27,216 bases of DNA from an uncultured Alphaproteobacteria bacterium (lineage in GTDB: Bacteria > Pseudomonadota > Alphaproteobacteria > Sphingomonadales > Sphingomonadaceae). Below the pieces are notes generated by a model, which did no database searches, was not told the DNA's origin, and saw only the letters and a program-made list of their open reading frames with translations. This document shows positions 16,182-26,945 of this stretch, one piece after another; the stretch's first letter is position 1, and each line of letters starts with the position of its first letter. The stretch covers positions 1 to 27,216 of the forward strand of contig CAJAHV010000088.1 of NCBI GenBank assembly GCA_903939555.1, given 5' to 3'. Made by a program: the position numbers and the translations under genes.

Positions 16182-16190
16182 AAGGCTCGA

Positions 16191-16223
16191 CCAACGTCCT
16201 CCCCGCGTAGGTAAGGGCGTTGG
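16191..16223. terminator. Hairpin between convergent hydrolase and hemB genes
   Basis: CCAACG (16191-16196) pairs with CGTTGG (16218-16223). Beyond one mismatch, CCT pairs with AGG to lengthen the stem to nine pairs. It fills most of the 51-bp gap between the two converging stops and could serve both directions. There is no T tract, so termination efficiency is uncertain. Confidence 0.45.
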
Positions 16224-16232
16224 CCAGGTTCT

Positions 16233-17225
16233 TCAGCCGGCCAGCAACTTCGCTGCCAGCGGCGCATAATAGGTCAACACCCCCGAACAGCCGGCGCGTT
16301 TGAAGCCGAGCAGGGTTTCGAGCACGGCGCGGTCACGGTCGAGCACGCCGGCGGCGACGGCAGCCTCCAGCATCGCATATTCGCCCGACACCTGATAGGC
16401 GAACACCGGCACGTCGAACCGGTCGCGCACGGCGCGGATGATGTCGAGATAGGGCATGCCGGGTTTGACCATGACGCTGTCGGCGCCTTCGGCGATATCG
16501 AGTTCGACTTCGCGGATGGCTTCGCGCGCATTGGCTGAATCCATCTGATAGGTCTTCTTGTCGCCCTTCAGATAACCGCCCGAGCCGACCGCATCGCGGA
16601 ACGGGCCATAAAAGGCCGAGGCATATTTGGCCGAATAGGCCATGATCTGGACAAGGTCGAAGCCTTCGCCTTCCAGCCCGGCACGGATTGCGGCGATGCG
16701 GCCGTCCATCATGTCGCTGGGCGCGATCACGTCGCAACCGGCGCGCGCCTGGTTGAGCGACTGGCCGACTAGGATCTCGACAGTGGCATCGTTGAGGATG
16801 CGGCCATCATCATGGAGCAGGCCGTCATGGCCATGGCTGGTATAGGGATCGAGCGCGACATCGGTGAGCACGCCGAGTTCGGGCGCCGCATCCTTCAGCG
16901 CCCGGATCGCCTGGCAGACGAGATTGTCGGGGTTGAGCGCTTCCTCGCCGCCTTCGGTGCGCAAATGCGGCTGGGTGTTGGGGAACAGGGCGACACAAGG
17001 GATGCCGAGCGCCACCGCATCGCGCGCAGCCTGCGCCAGCCGATCCACCGACAGGCGGTTGACGCCGGGCAGGGTGCGCACCGGATCGACGACATCGCGC
17101 CCTTCGGTGACGAAGATCGGCCAGATCAAATCCGCCGGGGTCAGCGTGTTTTCGGCGTGCAGCCGACGGCTCCACGGGGCGGAACGGGTGCGGCGCAGCC
17201 GCGTGGCGGGAAAGGATGCGGTCAT
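16233..17225 (-). CDS. hemB: Delta-aminolevulinic acid dehydratase (porphobilinogen synthase)
   Basis: A 330-residue enzyme joining two aminolevulinate molecules into porphobilinogen, an early step of tetrapyrrole synthesis. The Schiff-base lysines are Lys200 (MAYSAKYASAFYGPFRDA) and Lys254 (MVKPGMPYLD). The metal-site segment is DVALDPYTSHGHDG (122-135): the three cysteines of zinc enzymes are replaced by Ala/Asp, so this is the Mg-dependent type found in many alphaproteobacteria and pseudomonads. The ATG at 17225 was chosen over an upstream start at 17282, which would add 19 unlike residues. It lies 49 bp downstream of plsC in the same direction, so it may be read from the lipid-transport operon or have its own promoter. 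Confidence 0.96.
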   Translation of the reverse strand: MTASFPATRLRRTRSAPWSRRLHAENTLTPADLIWPIFVTEGRDVVDPVRTLPGVNRLSVDRLAQAARDAVALGIPCVALFPNTQPHLRTEGGEEALNPDNLVCQAIRALKDAAPELGVLTDVALDPYTSHGHDGLLHDDGRILNDATVEILVGQSLNQARAGCDVIAPSDMMDGRIAAIRAGLEGEGFDLVQIMAYSAKYASAFYGPFRDAVGSGGYLKGDKKTYQMDSANAREAIREVELDIAEGADSVMVKPGMPYLDIIRAVRDRFDVPVFAYQVSGEYAMLEAAVAAGVLDRDRAVLETLLGFKRAGCSGVLTYYAPLAAKLLAG

Positions 17226-17274
17226 GACTTCGGGATAGCGGCTTGGCGCGGGTGTGTCAGCCGCGAACTTTCTT

Positions 17275-18099
17275 TCAGGCAACCGGCACGCCGCCCAGGC
17301 TTTCGGACAGTGCTGCCACGATGCGGCGTCGCGCTTCGGCGGTGATCATCTTGCGGTGCGGATGATCGCCGGGATCAAAGGGTTCGAGAAAACGCACCGT
17401 CACATCGAAGCTGCCGGGCCGGCTGAGCACCCGCCAGGCATTTTCGGGAGCGGTTTCCTCGCCGATCCAGGCGAGGCTTTTGCCGGTCTCGTCGAAATCG
17501 AGCAGCACCGGCTGGATGACCAGCGTGCGGGGCGGCGGGAACAGCACCGCGAACAGCGGCGCCTTGAACGGCAACAGGCTGCGGCCATCGGTGGTGGTGC
17601 CTTCGGGAAAGATCGCCACTGGCTGGTGTTCGGCGAGTGCAGCGCGCAGTTCATCGACCTGTGAGCCGACTGTCATCCGTTCGGTGCGCGAGACGAACAC
17701 CGTGTGGTTAAGCTGCGCCAGCCAGCCGATGATCGGCCAGTCGCGGATCTTGTCCTGGCTGACGAAGGCCGTGCCGGTGGCGCCGCCCAAGATGCAGATG
17801 TCGATCCACGACAGATGATTGGCGACATAGAAAACATCGTGCAGCCGCGCCTCGCCGGCGATCGTCACGCGCGCGCCGCAAGCACGCGCGGCGATGCCGA
17901 GAAAGCGTTGCGGCCAGGGCGAAACACGACCAAACATGCGCCACAGGCCATGCAACGGCACGCACAGCGCCACGGCGGCGAACAGCCATGCGACACGGGA
18001 GACCAGACGCAGTGCGCCGACCGGGTGGCCAGCGAGGGTCCCGAGCCTTGAGCGGGTGCGGGCAAAAACCCGCGTGGCTGCGCTCTCGACGGTCAGCAT
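17275..18099 (-). CDS. plsC: 1-acyl-sn-glycerol-3-phosphate acyltransferase
   Basis: A 274-residue inner-membrane-associated acyltransferase that makes phosphatidic acid from lysophosphatidic acid. Motif I, NHLSWID, is at 94-100 (His95 and Asp100 catalytic). The second landmark, IFPEGTTTDGRS, starts near 163. A hydrophobic N-terminal segment (about 30-50, LRLVSRVAWLFAAVALCVPL) would anchor it. It starts 9 bp after the stop of the lipoprotein gene, so it is almost certainly co-transcribed with mlaEFD. Lyso-lipid acylation next to retrograde lipid transport is a functional fit: transported or damaged lyso-lipids could be re-acylated. That link is inference. Confidence 0.93.
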   Translation of the reverse strand: MLTVESAATRVFARTRSRLGTLAGHPVGALRLVSRVAWLFAAVALCVPLHGLWRMFGRVSPWPQRFLGIAARACGARVTIAGEARLHDVFYVANHLSWIDICILGGATGTAFVSQDKIRDWPIIGWLAQLNHTVFVSRTERMTVGSQVDELRAALAEHQPVAIFPEGTTTDGRSLLPFKAPLFAVLFPPPRTLVIQPVLLDFDETGKSLAWIGEETAPENAWRVLSRPGSFDVTVRFLEPFDPGDHPHRKMITAEARRRIVAALSESLGGVPVA

Positions 18100-18108
18100 G
18101 TGCCGCTT

Positions 18109-18723
18109 CTAGCGACCGGCCGCCCAGCCGGCAACATCGGCGGCGATGCGGTTGGCAGCACGGTCGAGCGCGGCGGCGACCGCGGCCGGGCGCTGGTCGG
18201 CCGCGGCTTCGCTGGCATCAAAGCGGCGCAGCAGCAATGCTTGGGGGGCGCGCGGATCGGTCAATTGGGCATCGTAGCGGACGCGAACGACCGGTTGCGC
18301 CGGGTCTCGCACGTCAAGCCCGAATTCGCGCAGGCTGCCAGTCAGGCGCCGCGCCGGGGCCAGGTTCGACTGGCGGACATCGATCACCGGGATGCCGCCG
18401 GCAGTCAGCGTATCGGCAAGCAGCCGCTGGAATTGCCGGTTGGGCTGTTCCGCCCAGGTCGCGCCGACCAGATAGACGACCTCGCTGGTGCCGGTGACGA
18501 CCGGTATGCGCAGGGTCTGCAGCGTAGCCGGTACGCCGGGCAGTTCCACCCCGATCGTGTCCTGCTGCCGTAACGGGCCATCAAGGTTGCGCGGGGGGGC
18601 CGTGGCAGTGATGGTCAGCAGTGATTGCGGCACCGGCGCGTTGCCGCCGATCTGCACCAGCGGGCCACAGCCGGTGAGCAGCGCAAGTACCACAAGGCCG
18701 GGCGTGCGCAGGCGAGCGATCAT
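18109..18723 (-). CDS. ABC-type transport auxiliary lipoprotein (MlaD/PqiC-associated)
   Basis: A 204-residue lipoprotein: the signal sequence MIARLRTPGLVVLALLTGC carries a lipobox with Cys19 as the lipidated residue. The mature part matches the ABC_trans_aux (PqiC-like) family, with IGVELPGVPATLQTLRIPV, VYLVGATWAEQPNRQFQRLL and DVRDPAQPVVRVRYDAQL in the expected order. Such lipoproteins sit in the outer membrane and assist MCE transporters. The start overlaps the mlaD stop by 4 bp. In alphaproteobacteria this gene takes the place of the separate periplasmic MlaC and MlaB components found in enterics. Confidence 0.9.
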   Translation of the reverse strand: MIARLRTPGLVVLALLTGCGPLVQIGGNAPVPQSLLTITATAPPRNLDGPLRQQDTIGVELPGVPATLQTLRIPVVTGTSEVVYLVGATWAEQPNRQFQRLLADTLTAGGIPVIDVRQSNLAPARRLTGSLREFGLDVRDPAQPVVRVRYDAQLTDPRAPQALLLRRFDASEAAADQRPAAVAAALDRAANRIAADVAGWAAGR

Positions 18724-19682
18724 TTCGCGGTCTCCGGCTTTTTGGGATCGTAATCGGGAAGCGGCCGTCCGCCGAGCAGGGCACCGGCCGGATCTTCATC
18801 AAGCTTGGCGGCAACCGCGCCGAGGCTGCCGGTGAGTTCGCGCAGGTCGCGTATCAGGCGATTGGTTTCGGGCAGGGTCTCGGTGCTGAGCGTTTCCAAT
18901 CCCGGTCTGGCGGCGCGGGCAAGCTCGTCGACGCGCTGCAAGGTTGCTTCGGCGGTCTTGATGGCGGTGCGCAGATCGGCAAGCAACGGCTTGCCGTCGC
19001 TGGTCAGCAGCGCGTCGGTATCGCCGGCGAGCCTGTCGATCTTCTGCAGGGTTGCTGTTGCAGCGACAAGCATGTTGCGCGCTTCGGCGATGGTCTGGGC
19101 GATTTCCGGGGCGCGGTCGGCGAGGACGCCGGTGGCACGATCAACATTGTGCAGGATGCCGGCGATCGAGTTGCGGTTTTCCGTGTCGAGCACCTCGGCA
19201 AGCCGTTCGGTCAGTTTCGAGACATTGTTGAGCAGTTCGGGCGCGTTGGCGAGCAGCGCGCCAAAGCCGCCGACCCGCGAGGGGATGACCGGCACGCCAT
19301 AGGGACCGATTTCGACGATTTTCGTCGCACCCTGCATGGCACCTGACAGCGCAATCTGGCTGACCCCGGTGAAGCCGACACCTTCCACGACGGCGGTGGT
19401 GCCCTTCAGCACCGGCACGTCTTCGGCGATGGAGATGCGCACCCGCACGAATTGCGGTGTTTCGGGGAGCAGTTTGATCTCCTCGATCTTGCCGACCGGC
19501 ACGCCGTTGAAGGCTACCGGGCTGCCGACGGCCAGGCCGTTGATCGATTGCTTGAAGAAAATGTCGAAATGCTGGTTGTCCGACCCGGAATAGCGCGACA
19601 GCCAGATCACCCCGGCGAACATGGCGATGACCAGCGCGACGACGACGGCGCCGACGATGGCATAGTTGCTGCGTGTTTCCAT
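18720..19682 (-). CDS. mlaD: MCE-domain substrate-binding protein MlaD
   Basis: A 320-residue protein anchored by one N-terminal membrane helix (about residues 9-29). An MCE domain follows (about 37-115, with VGSPVAFNGVPVGKIEEIKL and VLKGTTAVVEGVGFTG). The long C-terminal part (about 150-300) is mostly helical and repeats short hydrophobic heptads, as in MCE proteins that form hexameric lipid-carrying rings or tubes across the periplasm. It is longer than the enteric MlaD (about 183 residues) because of that tail. Start and stop overlap mlaF and the lipoprotein gene. With MlaE and MlaF it forms the inner-membrane complex for phospholipid movement between the membranes. Confidence 0.93.
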   Translation of the reverse strand: METRSNYAIVGAVVVALVIAMFAGVIWLSRYSGSDNQHFDIFFKQSINGLAVGSPVAFNGVPVGKIEEIKLLPETPQFVRVRISIAEDVPVLKGTTAVVEGVGFTGVSQIALSGAMQGATKIVEIGPYGVPVIPSRVGGFGALLANAPELLNNVSKLTERLAEVLDTENRNSIAGILHNVDRATGVLADRAPEIAQTIAEARNMLVAATATLQKIDRLAGDTDALLTSDGKPLLADLRTAIKTAEATLQRVDELARAARPGLETLSTETLPETNRLIRDLRELTGSLGAVAAKLDEDPAGALLGGRPLPDYDPKKPETAK

Positions 19683-20497
19683 CAGGCGGCTTCCACGGCT
19701 TTGGGGGCTCCCGGCCGGGCAGCGCGACCGCGCGGCCCGGCAAAATATTCCTGCACCCAGGGATGATCGAACAACAACAGTTCGGCAATCGTTCCCACCG
19801 CCAGCACTTTCTTGTCGCCGATCACCGCTACCCGGTCGCAGATCGCGTGCAGCGTGTCGAGATCATGGGTGATGAGGAACACCGTCAGCCCCAGCGTCTG
19901 CTTGAGCACCTTGATGAGTTCATCGAACGCAGCCGCCGAAATCGGGTCCAGTCCCGAGGTGGGTTCGTCGAGGAACAGCAGTTGCGGATCGAGCGACAGG
20001 GCGCGCGCCAGCCCGGCACGTTTTTTCATGCCGCCCGACAGTTCCGACGGATATTTCGGCCCGGCCTCGGCCGGCAGGCCGACCATGGCGATCTTGTAGC
20101 CGGCCAATTCCGCCATCAATGGTTCGGGCAAATGGAGAAACTCGCGCATCGGCACTTCGATGTTTTCGGCCACGGTCAGCGAGGAGAATAGCGCCCCTTC
20201 CTGAAACAGGACGCCCCAGCGCCGGCGCAATTCCTTGGCGGTGGCGGCATCGGCGTTGCGGGCGTCCTGCCCGAAGATGCCGATCTCGCCCTCGGCGGGG
20301 GTCAGCAGCCCGATGATCGCGCGCATCAGTACCGATTTGCCGCTGCCCGAACCACCAACGATGCCGATGATCTCCCCGCGCCGCACATCGAGATCGAGAT
20401 GATCGTGAATGACCTGCTTGCCGAAACGGTTGACCAGCCCGCGCACGCGGATGACGATATCGTCGCCATCGGGAAGGGTGGGGGACAGCGCGTTCAT
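19682..20497 (-). CDS. mlaF: ABC transporter ATP-binding protein MlaF
   Basis: A 271-residue ATPase that powers the MCE lipid transporter. Walker A is GGSGSGKS (48-55), the signature is LSGGMKKR (153-160) and Walker B is LLFLDEP (173-179), followed by TSGLDP and the His-loop VFLITHDLD. The LSGGMKKR form (rather than LSGGQ) is usual for MlaF. The start was placed at the ATG overlapping the mlaE stop (TGATG); a TTG one codon earlier is possible. It lies in the unbroken overlap chain mlaE-mlaF-mlaD-lipoprotein. Confidence 0.96.
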   Translation of the reverse strand: MNALSPTLPDGDDIVIRVRGLVNRFGKQVIHDHLDLDVRRGEIIGIVGGSGSGKSVLMRAIIGLLTPAEGEIGIFGQDARNADAATAKELRRRWGVLFQEGALFSSLTVAENIEVPMREFLHLPEPLMAELAGYKIAMVGLPAEAGPKYPSELSGGMKKRAGLARALSLDPQLLFLDEPTSGLDPISAAAFDELIKVLKQTLGLTVFLITHDLDTLHAICDRVAVIGDKKVLAVGTIAELLLFDHPWVQEYFAGPRGRAARPGAPKAVEAA

Positions 20498-21627
20498 CAA
20501 TTATAGCCCAGCGCCGAGAAGAATACCGCGAAGAACGCATCCAGCACGATGACAACGAAGATCGATTCGACCACGGCGCGGGTGGTGCGGGTCCCCACTG
20601 ATTCAGCGTTGCCGCTGACCTGCATGCCCTGGAAACAGCCCATCATGGCGATGATGATGCCGAACACCGGCGCCTTGATCAGGCCGATGATCATGTCGGA
20701 CAGCGGCGTCACCTCCTGCAGGCGCTGGACAAAGGTGACCGGCGGAATGCCCAGCGACAGCCAGCAGAACAATCCGCCACCGATGACCGCCATAACCGCG
20801 CCGTAAAAGCCTAGCAGCAACAGCATCAGCGCCATGGCAAGGACGCGCGGCACCACCAGCACCTCGATCGGCGACATGCCGATGGTCGCCAGCGCATCGA
20901 CTTCCTGGTTGAGCTTCATCGAGCCGATCTGGGCCGCAAAGGCCGATGCCGAGCGCCCTGCGACCATGATGGCAGTGAGCAATATGCCCAGTTCACGCAT
21001 GACCGAGCGGCCGATCAGGTTGACGACGAAGACTTCGCCGCCAAAGGCGCGCAACTGCACCGCGCCTTGCTGTGCCACGACGATGCCGACAAGGAACAGC
21101 AGCAGGCCGACAATGCCGAGCGCGTTGACCCCGATGTTTTCGCATTGGTGGATAACAGCGTTCCAGCGTAGCGGCCGCCGGCCTGCCAGCGTCTGCAACA
21201 GCACCACCATGGTCTGGCCAAGGAAGCCGAGGAAACTGCCGATATTGTCGGACATCGCGACAACAGCGGCGCCGATGCGGCTGAGCCGGGCGGTGACGGG
21301 GTTGCCGGCGAGCGGCCGCAGGGCCACTTCGATGTCGTTAGAGGTGACTTCGGTGATCAGCCGTTGGGCATCTTCTGAGGCATTTTCAACCGTTGCAGGG
21401 ACGCCGGCGGCGCTCCAGGTGGCCATAAGGCGGTGGATGATCCACGCGCCGGTGGTATCGATACTGTCGATGCCGGCAAGATCGATCACCAGTGCGCTGC
21501 CGGTTGGTGCGATGGCGCGCAACGGTTCGACGACATCGGCGATATGGGCGATGGTCATCGGGCCGCTGACAGCCAATCGCTGGACCGTGCCCGGCCCTGT
21601 GAGCTGTTCGAAGCTGGCTGCAACCAT
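20497..21627 (-). CDS. mlaE: MlaE permease with N-terminal STAS domain
   Basis: A 376-residue fusion: residues about 1-95 look like a STAS domain (VQRLAVSGPM...VIDLAGIDSIDTTGAW), the role played by separate MlaB in enterics. The rest is the MlaE permease with several membrane helices and the hallmark GSMKLNQEVDALATIGM. It transports phospholipids through the inner membrane with MlaF. Fusion of STAS and MlaE is common in alphaproteobacteria. The ATG at 21627 has AAGGTG a few bases upstream; a GTG at 21672 would add 15 residues and has no ribosome binding site. It is the first gene of the leftward operon. Confidence 0.94.
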   Translation of the reverse strand: MVAASFEQLTGPGTVQRLAVSGPMTIAHIADVVEPLRAIAPTGSALVIDLAGIDSIDTTGAWIIHRLMATWSAAGVPATVENASEDAQRLITEVTSNDIEVALRPLAGNPVTARLSRIGAAVVAMSDNIGSFLGFLGQTMVVLLQTLAGRRPLRWNAVIHQCENIGVNALGIVGLLLFLVGIVVAQQGAVQLRAFGGEVFVVNLIGRSVMRELGILLTAIMVAGRSASAFAAQIGSMKLNQEVDALATIGMSPIEVLVVPRVLAMALMLLLLGFYGAVMAVIGGGLFCWLSLGIPPVTFVQRLQEVTPLSDMIIGLIKAPVFGIIIAMMGCFQGMQVSGNAESVGTRTTRAVVESIFVVIVLDAFFAVFFSALGYN

Positions 21628-21988
21628 GGCACCTTGGTGGGGCAGGATGCGTCCGGGGGCAAGAGGCGACACTGTATTGCCGGTGCTGGCGCCGCGTTTC
21701 GGGCTGATGCGGGGAGGGTATGGGCGCGTTGCCGGGCGCTGCCGCCCCGCCTAGAGTGCGCGCTGGAGGCACCATGCGAGCAGGTTTCGGGATGATGGCA
21801 ATGCGCACCGCTGGCCGTTGTGCCACGCTGATCGCCCCCGGGCGGGCGAATTGGGCGCAGCGGCGCGGCAATATCCGTCCCCCGTCCTGCCGGTCGAGTG
21901 CGTCGGCCGGGGTGGTGCCGCCCCGTGCGCACCTGCCGGTTGATGGCGTGATGGTTCGGGAGGTGCCGCTGCGCATGGCACGGCAATC
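21628..21988. other. Gap between divergent mlaE and the HAD phosphatase gene
   Basis: About 360 bp that must hold promoters for both directions; no clear promoter boxes are visible by eye. A rightward open frame (ATG 21774 to TGA 21992, 72 codons) overlaps the phosphatase start by ATGA and has high GC3. Its product (rich in Arg, Pro, Ala and Ser) matches nothing I recognise and has no ribosome binding site, so I do not call it a gene. Start-stop overlap alone keeps it as a possibility. Confidence 0.25.
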
Positions 21989-22684
21989 ATGACAATCAGT
22001 GTCTATGACATGGATCGCACCATCACCCGTGGCGGCAGTTGGGTGCCGTGGCTGGTCTTCTGGGTACGGCGCGAGGCGCCGTGGCGGCTGTTGTTGCTGC
22101 CGCTGCTCGGGCTGGCGATGCTGGGCTATGGCCTGAAGCTGCTCGATCGCGGCCAGTTGAAGGCGCTTGGCCACCGCTTGCTGATGGGCCGACGTGTGGC
22201 GCGGGCCCGGGTTGCGGCCGCCGCCGAAGCCTATGCCGAACAGGTTGTGAGCAGCGGTGTGTTCGCCGGTGCGCGCGCCGCCATTGCCGAGGACCGGGAG
22301 CGGCAGGCAATATTGGTGCTCGCGACGGCATCGAATGCCTATTATGTCGATGCGATTGCCCGGCGACTGGGGTTCGACGTGGTGCTGGCGACGCCGTCAA
22401 CATGGCTTGACGATGACCTGTTGTGGCAATTGGGTGGCGACAATTGCTATGGAATGGCGAAGGACGCGCGTGTCGCGGCGTGGTTGGAGCAGGCCGGGGC
22501 CGGGGCTTTTGCCTTTACATCGGATCACGAATCAGACCTGCCGCTGTTCGAACGCGCGCTGGCCAGCGGCGGCACCGTGCGGGTTGCCAATCCGTCACCA
22601 CGGCTGCGCTCGATTGCCGGGCAACGCGGCTGGCCGGTCATCGATTGGGGTGTGTCGCACCGATCCTTGTGGGAACGCGCCTGA
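21989..22684 (+). CDS. HAD-IB family hydrolase (phosphatase)
   Basis: A 231-residue member of the phosphoserine-phosphatase-like HAD-IB group. Motif I is DMDRTI (Asp7 nucleophile, Asp9 acid), motif II LATAS (Thr113/Ser115), motif III Lys158 in GMAKDAR and motif IV TSDHESDLPLFE (Asp179 and Asp183). A strongly hydrophobic cap segment (about 30-52) suggests membrane association, as in HAD proteins acting on lysophospholipids or phosphatidylglycerol phosphate. The substrate is not known. It is rightward and monocistronic, divergent from mlaE and convergent with the PEP-CTERM protease. The ATG at 21989 begins just before motif I, as is typical. Confidence 0.9.
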   Translation: MTISVYDMDRTITRGGSWVPWLVFWVRREAPWRLLLLPLLGLAMLGYGLKLLDRGQLKALGHRLLMGRRVARARVAAAAEAYAEQVVSSGVFAGARAAIAEDRERQAILVLATASNAYYVDAIARRLGFDVVLATPSTWLDDDLLWQLGGDNCYGMAKDARVAAWLEQAGAGAFAFTSDHESDLPLFERALASGGTVRVANPSPRLRSIAGQRGWPVIDWGVSHRSLWERA

Positions 22685-22713
22685 AACGAAATCGAGCGGT
22701 GGTTGCGGGCGGT

Positions 22714-22769
22714 GGTCTGGGCACGACGGTCTGGGGACGGTGGTCTGGAGGCTATGGTCTGGGGCGGGG
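22714..22769 (+). repeat. 14-bp tandem repeat, four copies
   Basis: GGTCTGG recurs exactly every 14 bp at 22714, 22728, 22742 and 22756. The units are GGTCTGGGCACGAC, GGTCTGGGGACGGT, GGTCTGGAGGCTAT and GGTCTGGGGCGGGG. A more degenerate unit may precede at about 22701. The last copy runs into the hairpin at 22762-22785. The period is not a multiple of three and no gene covers it. The GGTCTGGGG core also occurs in the arm of the inverted repeat at 7011. Confidence 0.8.
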
Positions 22770-22785
22770 CCTTGCGACCCCGCCC
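22762..22785. terminator. Hairpin between convergent HAD and protease genes
   Basis: GGGCGGGG (22762-22769) pairs with CCCCGCCC (22778-22785) around the loop CCTTGCGA. On the plus strand it is followed by GTCATTTATCC, a modest T-containing tail. It is a plausible terminator for the HAD gene, about 80 bp downstream of its stop, and lies about 50 bp past the stop of the convergent protease. Confidence 0.5.
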
Positions 22786-22837
22786 GTCATTTATCCCCGT
22801 GCTGGTAACGTGCGTTTTACAGGCAGGTGCCTTGCTT

Positions 22838-24010
22838 TCAGGCGGTGGCAACCGCCTTGCGCTGCCGGCGCATGGCCGTGCCGGCGAGGCCGAAACCAGC
22901 GATCATCATCATCCAGCTGCCCGGCTCGGGAACCATGGCGTTCCGAATGAAGGATGTGTGGATATAGGTTGGCACATAGCCACTATATTCACCAAAGCTG
23001 CTTTGCAGGCCGGCGACGGCATCACCAAAATCGGCGCCGAAGCTGAGGCCATAGGATGTCACCGACGAGACCTTGCCCTTGAAGAATTGCGGGCCACCTG
23101 AATCGCCGCCCGCGACACCGACTTCGCGGGCACCGCGGCCAAGATCACAGAAGCGCCCCGGATTGCCACCAAAGCCCGCAACGCCCAGCAGGCAGGAGGC
23201 ATCATTGGCAACAAGGCCGTTATCGAAATCGGAGATGATCGAATGTCCGATCGCGGCCGTACCGAAGAAGTTTTCGCCAGTTGCGGGGTCGACATCGGTA
23301 AAGAAGCCGCCGAAATCGGCATCACCCAAGGTGAAATCATAGCGATTATCGCCCTCACGCAAGCGGCCGGTACCGGCGTTGACACCGAGAGCGCCGCCGA
23401 CCGTGCTGCGGCCGCCGACACCGGCCACGGTGAAATTCTTGCCTTCAAGGGCACCCGACTGGTTGATGTTATACCCTAGCGCAAAGGCCGGCGCTTCGAT
23501 TGACAAGCGCAGCACGGCGATGTCGTTCTGATCGATGACTTCCCCGGTATAGCTGGGATGGACGAAGATCTGGCTGATCGGAACGGCGGTGCCGACACTG
23601 GTCAGCGTGGCATCACCATCGGGGCCACCATAAAAATAGGCGCTCACCGACAAAGGGCCAGCCGTGCCGGCGCCGCTGCTGACGCAATGGCCGGCGGTCA
23701 GGATCGACACGCGATCCGATAACAGGCTGCCGCTGCAGATAAAGCTGCTGCCCGGGCCATAGTTCATGATCAGGGCGACCACGCCGTTGCGGTCCGGACG
23801 CGACGGCAGATAGATCGAATTGCCTCCCGACGCGATCGTACCCGTCGAGGTGACGCCGATCAGGTTCTTTTCAGCGACCCAGTTGATCCCCTTTGACGAT
23901 CCCGACGCGATGCTTGGCGTTGCCTGGGTCATCAGCCCGGTGTCGGCAGCACTGGCGATGTCCGGGATCAGAATTGCGACCGAAGCCATAAGGCTGAAAT
24001 GCGTCTTCAT
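22838..24010 (-). CDS. Secreted trypsin-like serine protease with PEP-CTERM sorting signal
   Basis: A 390-residue exported protein. Residues 1-21 are a signal peptide (ending DIASA). The S1 protease triad is visible: His108 in ILTAGHCV, Asp163 in QNDIAVLRL and Ser304 in VAGGDSGGPQFF. The C-terminus (from about 360) is a classical PEP-CTERM tail: VPEPGSWMMMIAGFGLAG, then Arg-rich MRRQRK. This is the signal cut by an exosortase in bacteria that make exopolysaccharide or biofilm; the exosortase must be encoded elsewhere. Thus the enzyme is probably held at the cell surface or released after processing. The leader is AT-rich (24056-24097). It is convergent with the HAD gene. Confidence 0.94.
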   Translation of the reverse strand: MKTHFSLMASVAILIPDIASAADTGLMTQATPSIASGSSKGINWVAEKNLIGVTSTGTIASGGNSIYLPSRPDRNGVVALIMNYGPGSSFICSGSLLSDRVSILTAGHCVSSGAGTAGPLSVSAYFYGGPDGDATLTSVGTAVPISQIFVHPSYTGEVIDQNDIAVLRLSIEAPAFALGYNINQSGALEGKNFTVAGVGGRSTVGGALGVNAGTGRLREGDNRYDFTLGDADFGGFFTDVDPATGENFFGTAAIGHSIISDFDNGLVANDASCLLGVAGFGGNPGRFCDLGRGAREVGVAGGDSGGPQFFKGKVSSVTSYGLSFGADFGDAVAGLQSSFGEYSGYVPTYIHTSFIRNAMVPEPGSWMMMIAGFGLAGTAMRRQRKAVATA

Positions 24011-24024
24011 CAGCTTGCCACCCC

Positions 24025-24097
24025 TTCGTACAGCTTTTTACGAAAGCCGAGAGGAACAATTAAATCTTTTATAATTTAATTAGCAAGCATTAATTAA
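24025..24097 (-). promoter_or_regulatory. AT-rich upstream region of the protease gene with inverted repeats
   Basis: A markedly AT-rich stretch (24056-24097) in an otherwise GC-rich window. It holds two overlapping inverted repeats, AATTAAAT (24058-24065) with ATTTAATT (24074-24081), and TTAATTA (24076-24082) with TAATTAA (24091-24097). TATAAA, a -10-like element for leftward transcription, is present on the minus strand near 24069-24074. Nearer the gene, TTCGTA (24025-24030) pairs with TACGAA (24039-24044) in the mRNA leader. It probably contains the protease promoter; exact boxes are uncertain. Confidence 0.5.
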
Positions 24098-24139
24098 AAC
24101 AGGCGCATCATGCCCGCCGACGGCGCCGTTTTAACGAAT

Positions 24140-24168
24140 AAGCCTGTGCCGCGCGGCGACACAGGCTT
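24140..24168 (-). terminator. Terminator hairpin of acnA
   Basis: AAGCCTGTG (24140-24148) pairs perfectly with CACAGGCTT (24160-24168), with an 11-nt GC-rich loop. On the minus strand it starts about 20 bp after the acnA stop and is followed by ATTCGTTAAAAC. It fits a terminator for leftward acnA transcripts. The remaining gap to 24011 is the AT-rich protease control region. Confidence 0.65.
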
Positions 24169-24187
24169 TAACCGGCGGCTGCCCAGA

Positions 24188-26872
<2,685 letters not shown>

Positions 26873-26945
26873 GATTCTGTTTCCTGTTCCTGTTTGTCGG
26901 ACGACTTAGCGCAAGGCGGCGGGAGCGGAAAGGGTGGGATGCGGC

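Noticed and set aside
21774..21992. 72-codon gene overlapping the HAD phosphatase start
   Set aside because: Despite the ATGA overlap, there is no ribosome binding site and the product is low-complexity and unlike any family I know. Kept only as a possibility in the gap entry.
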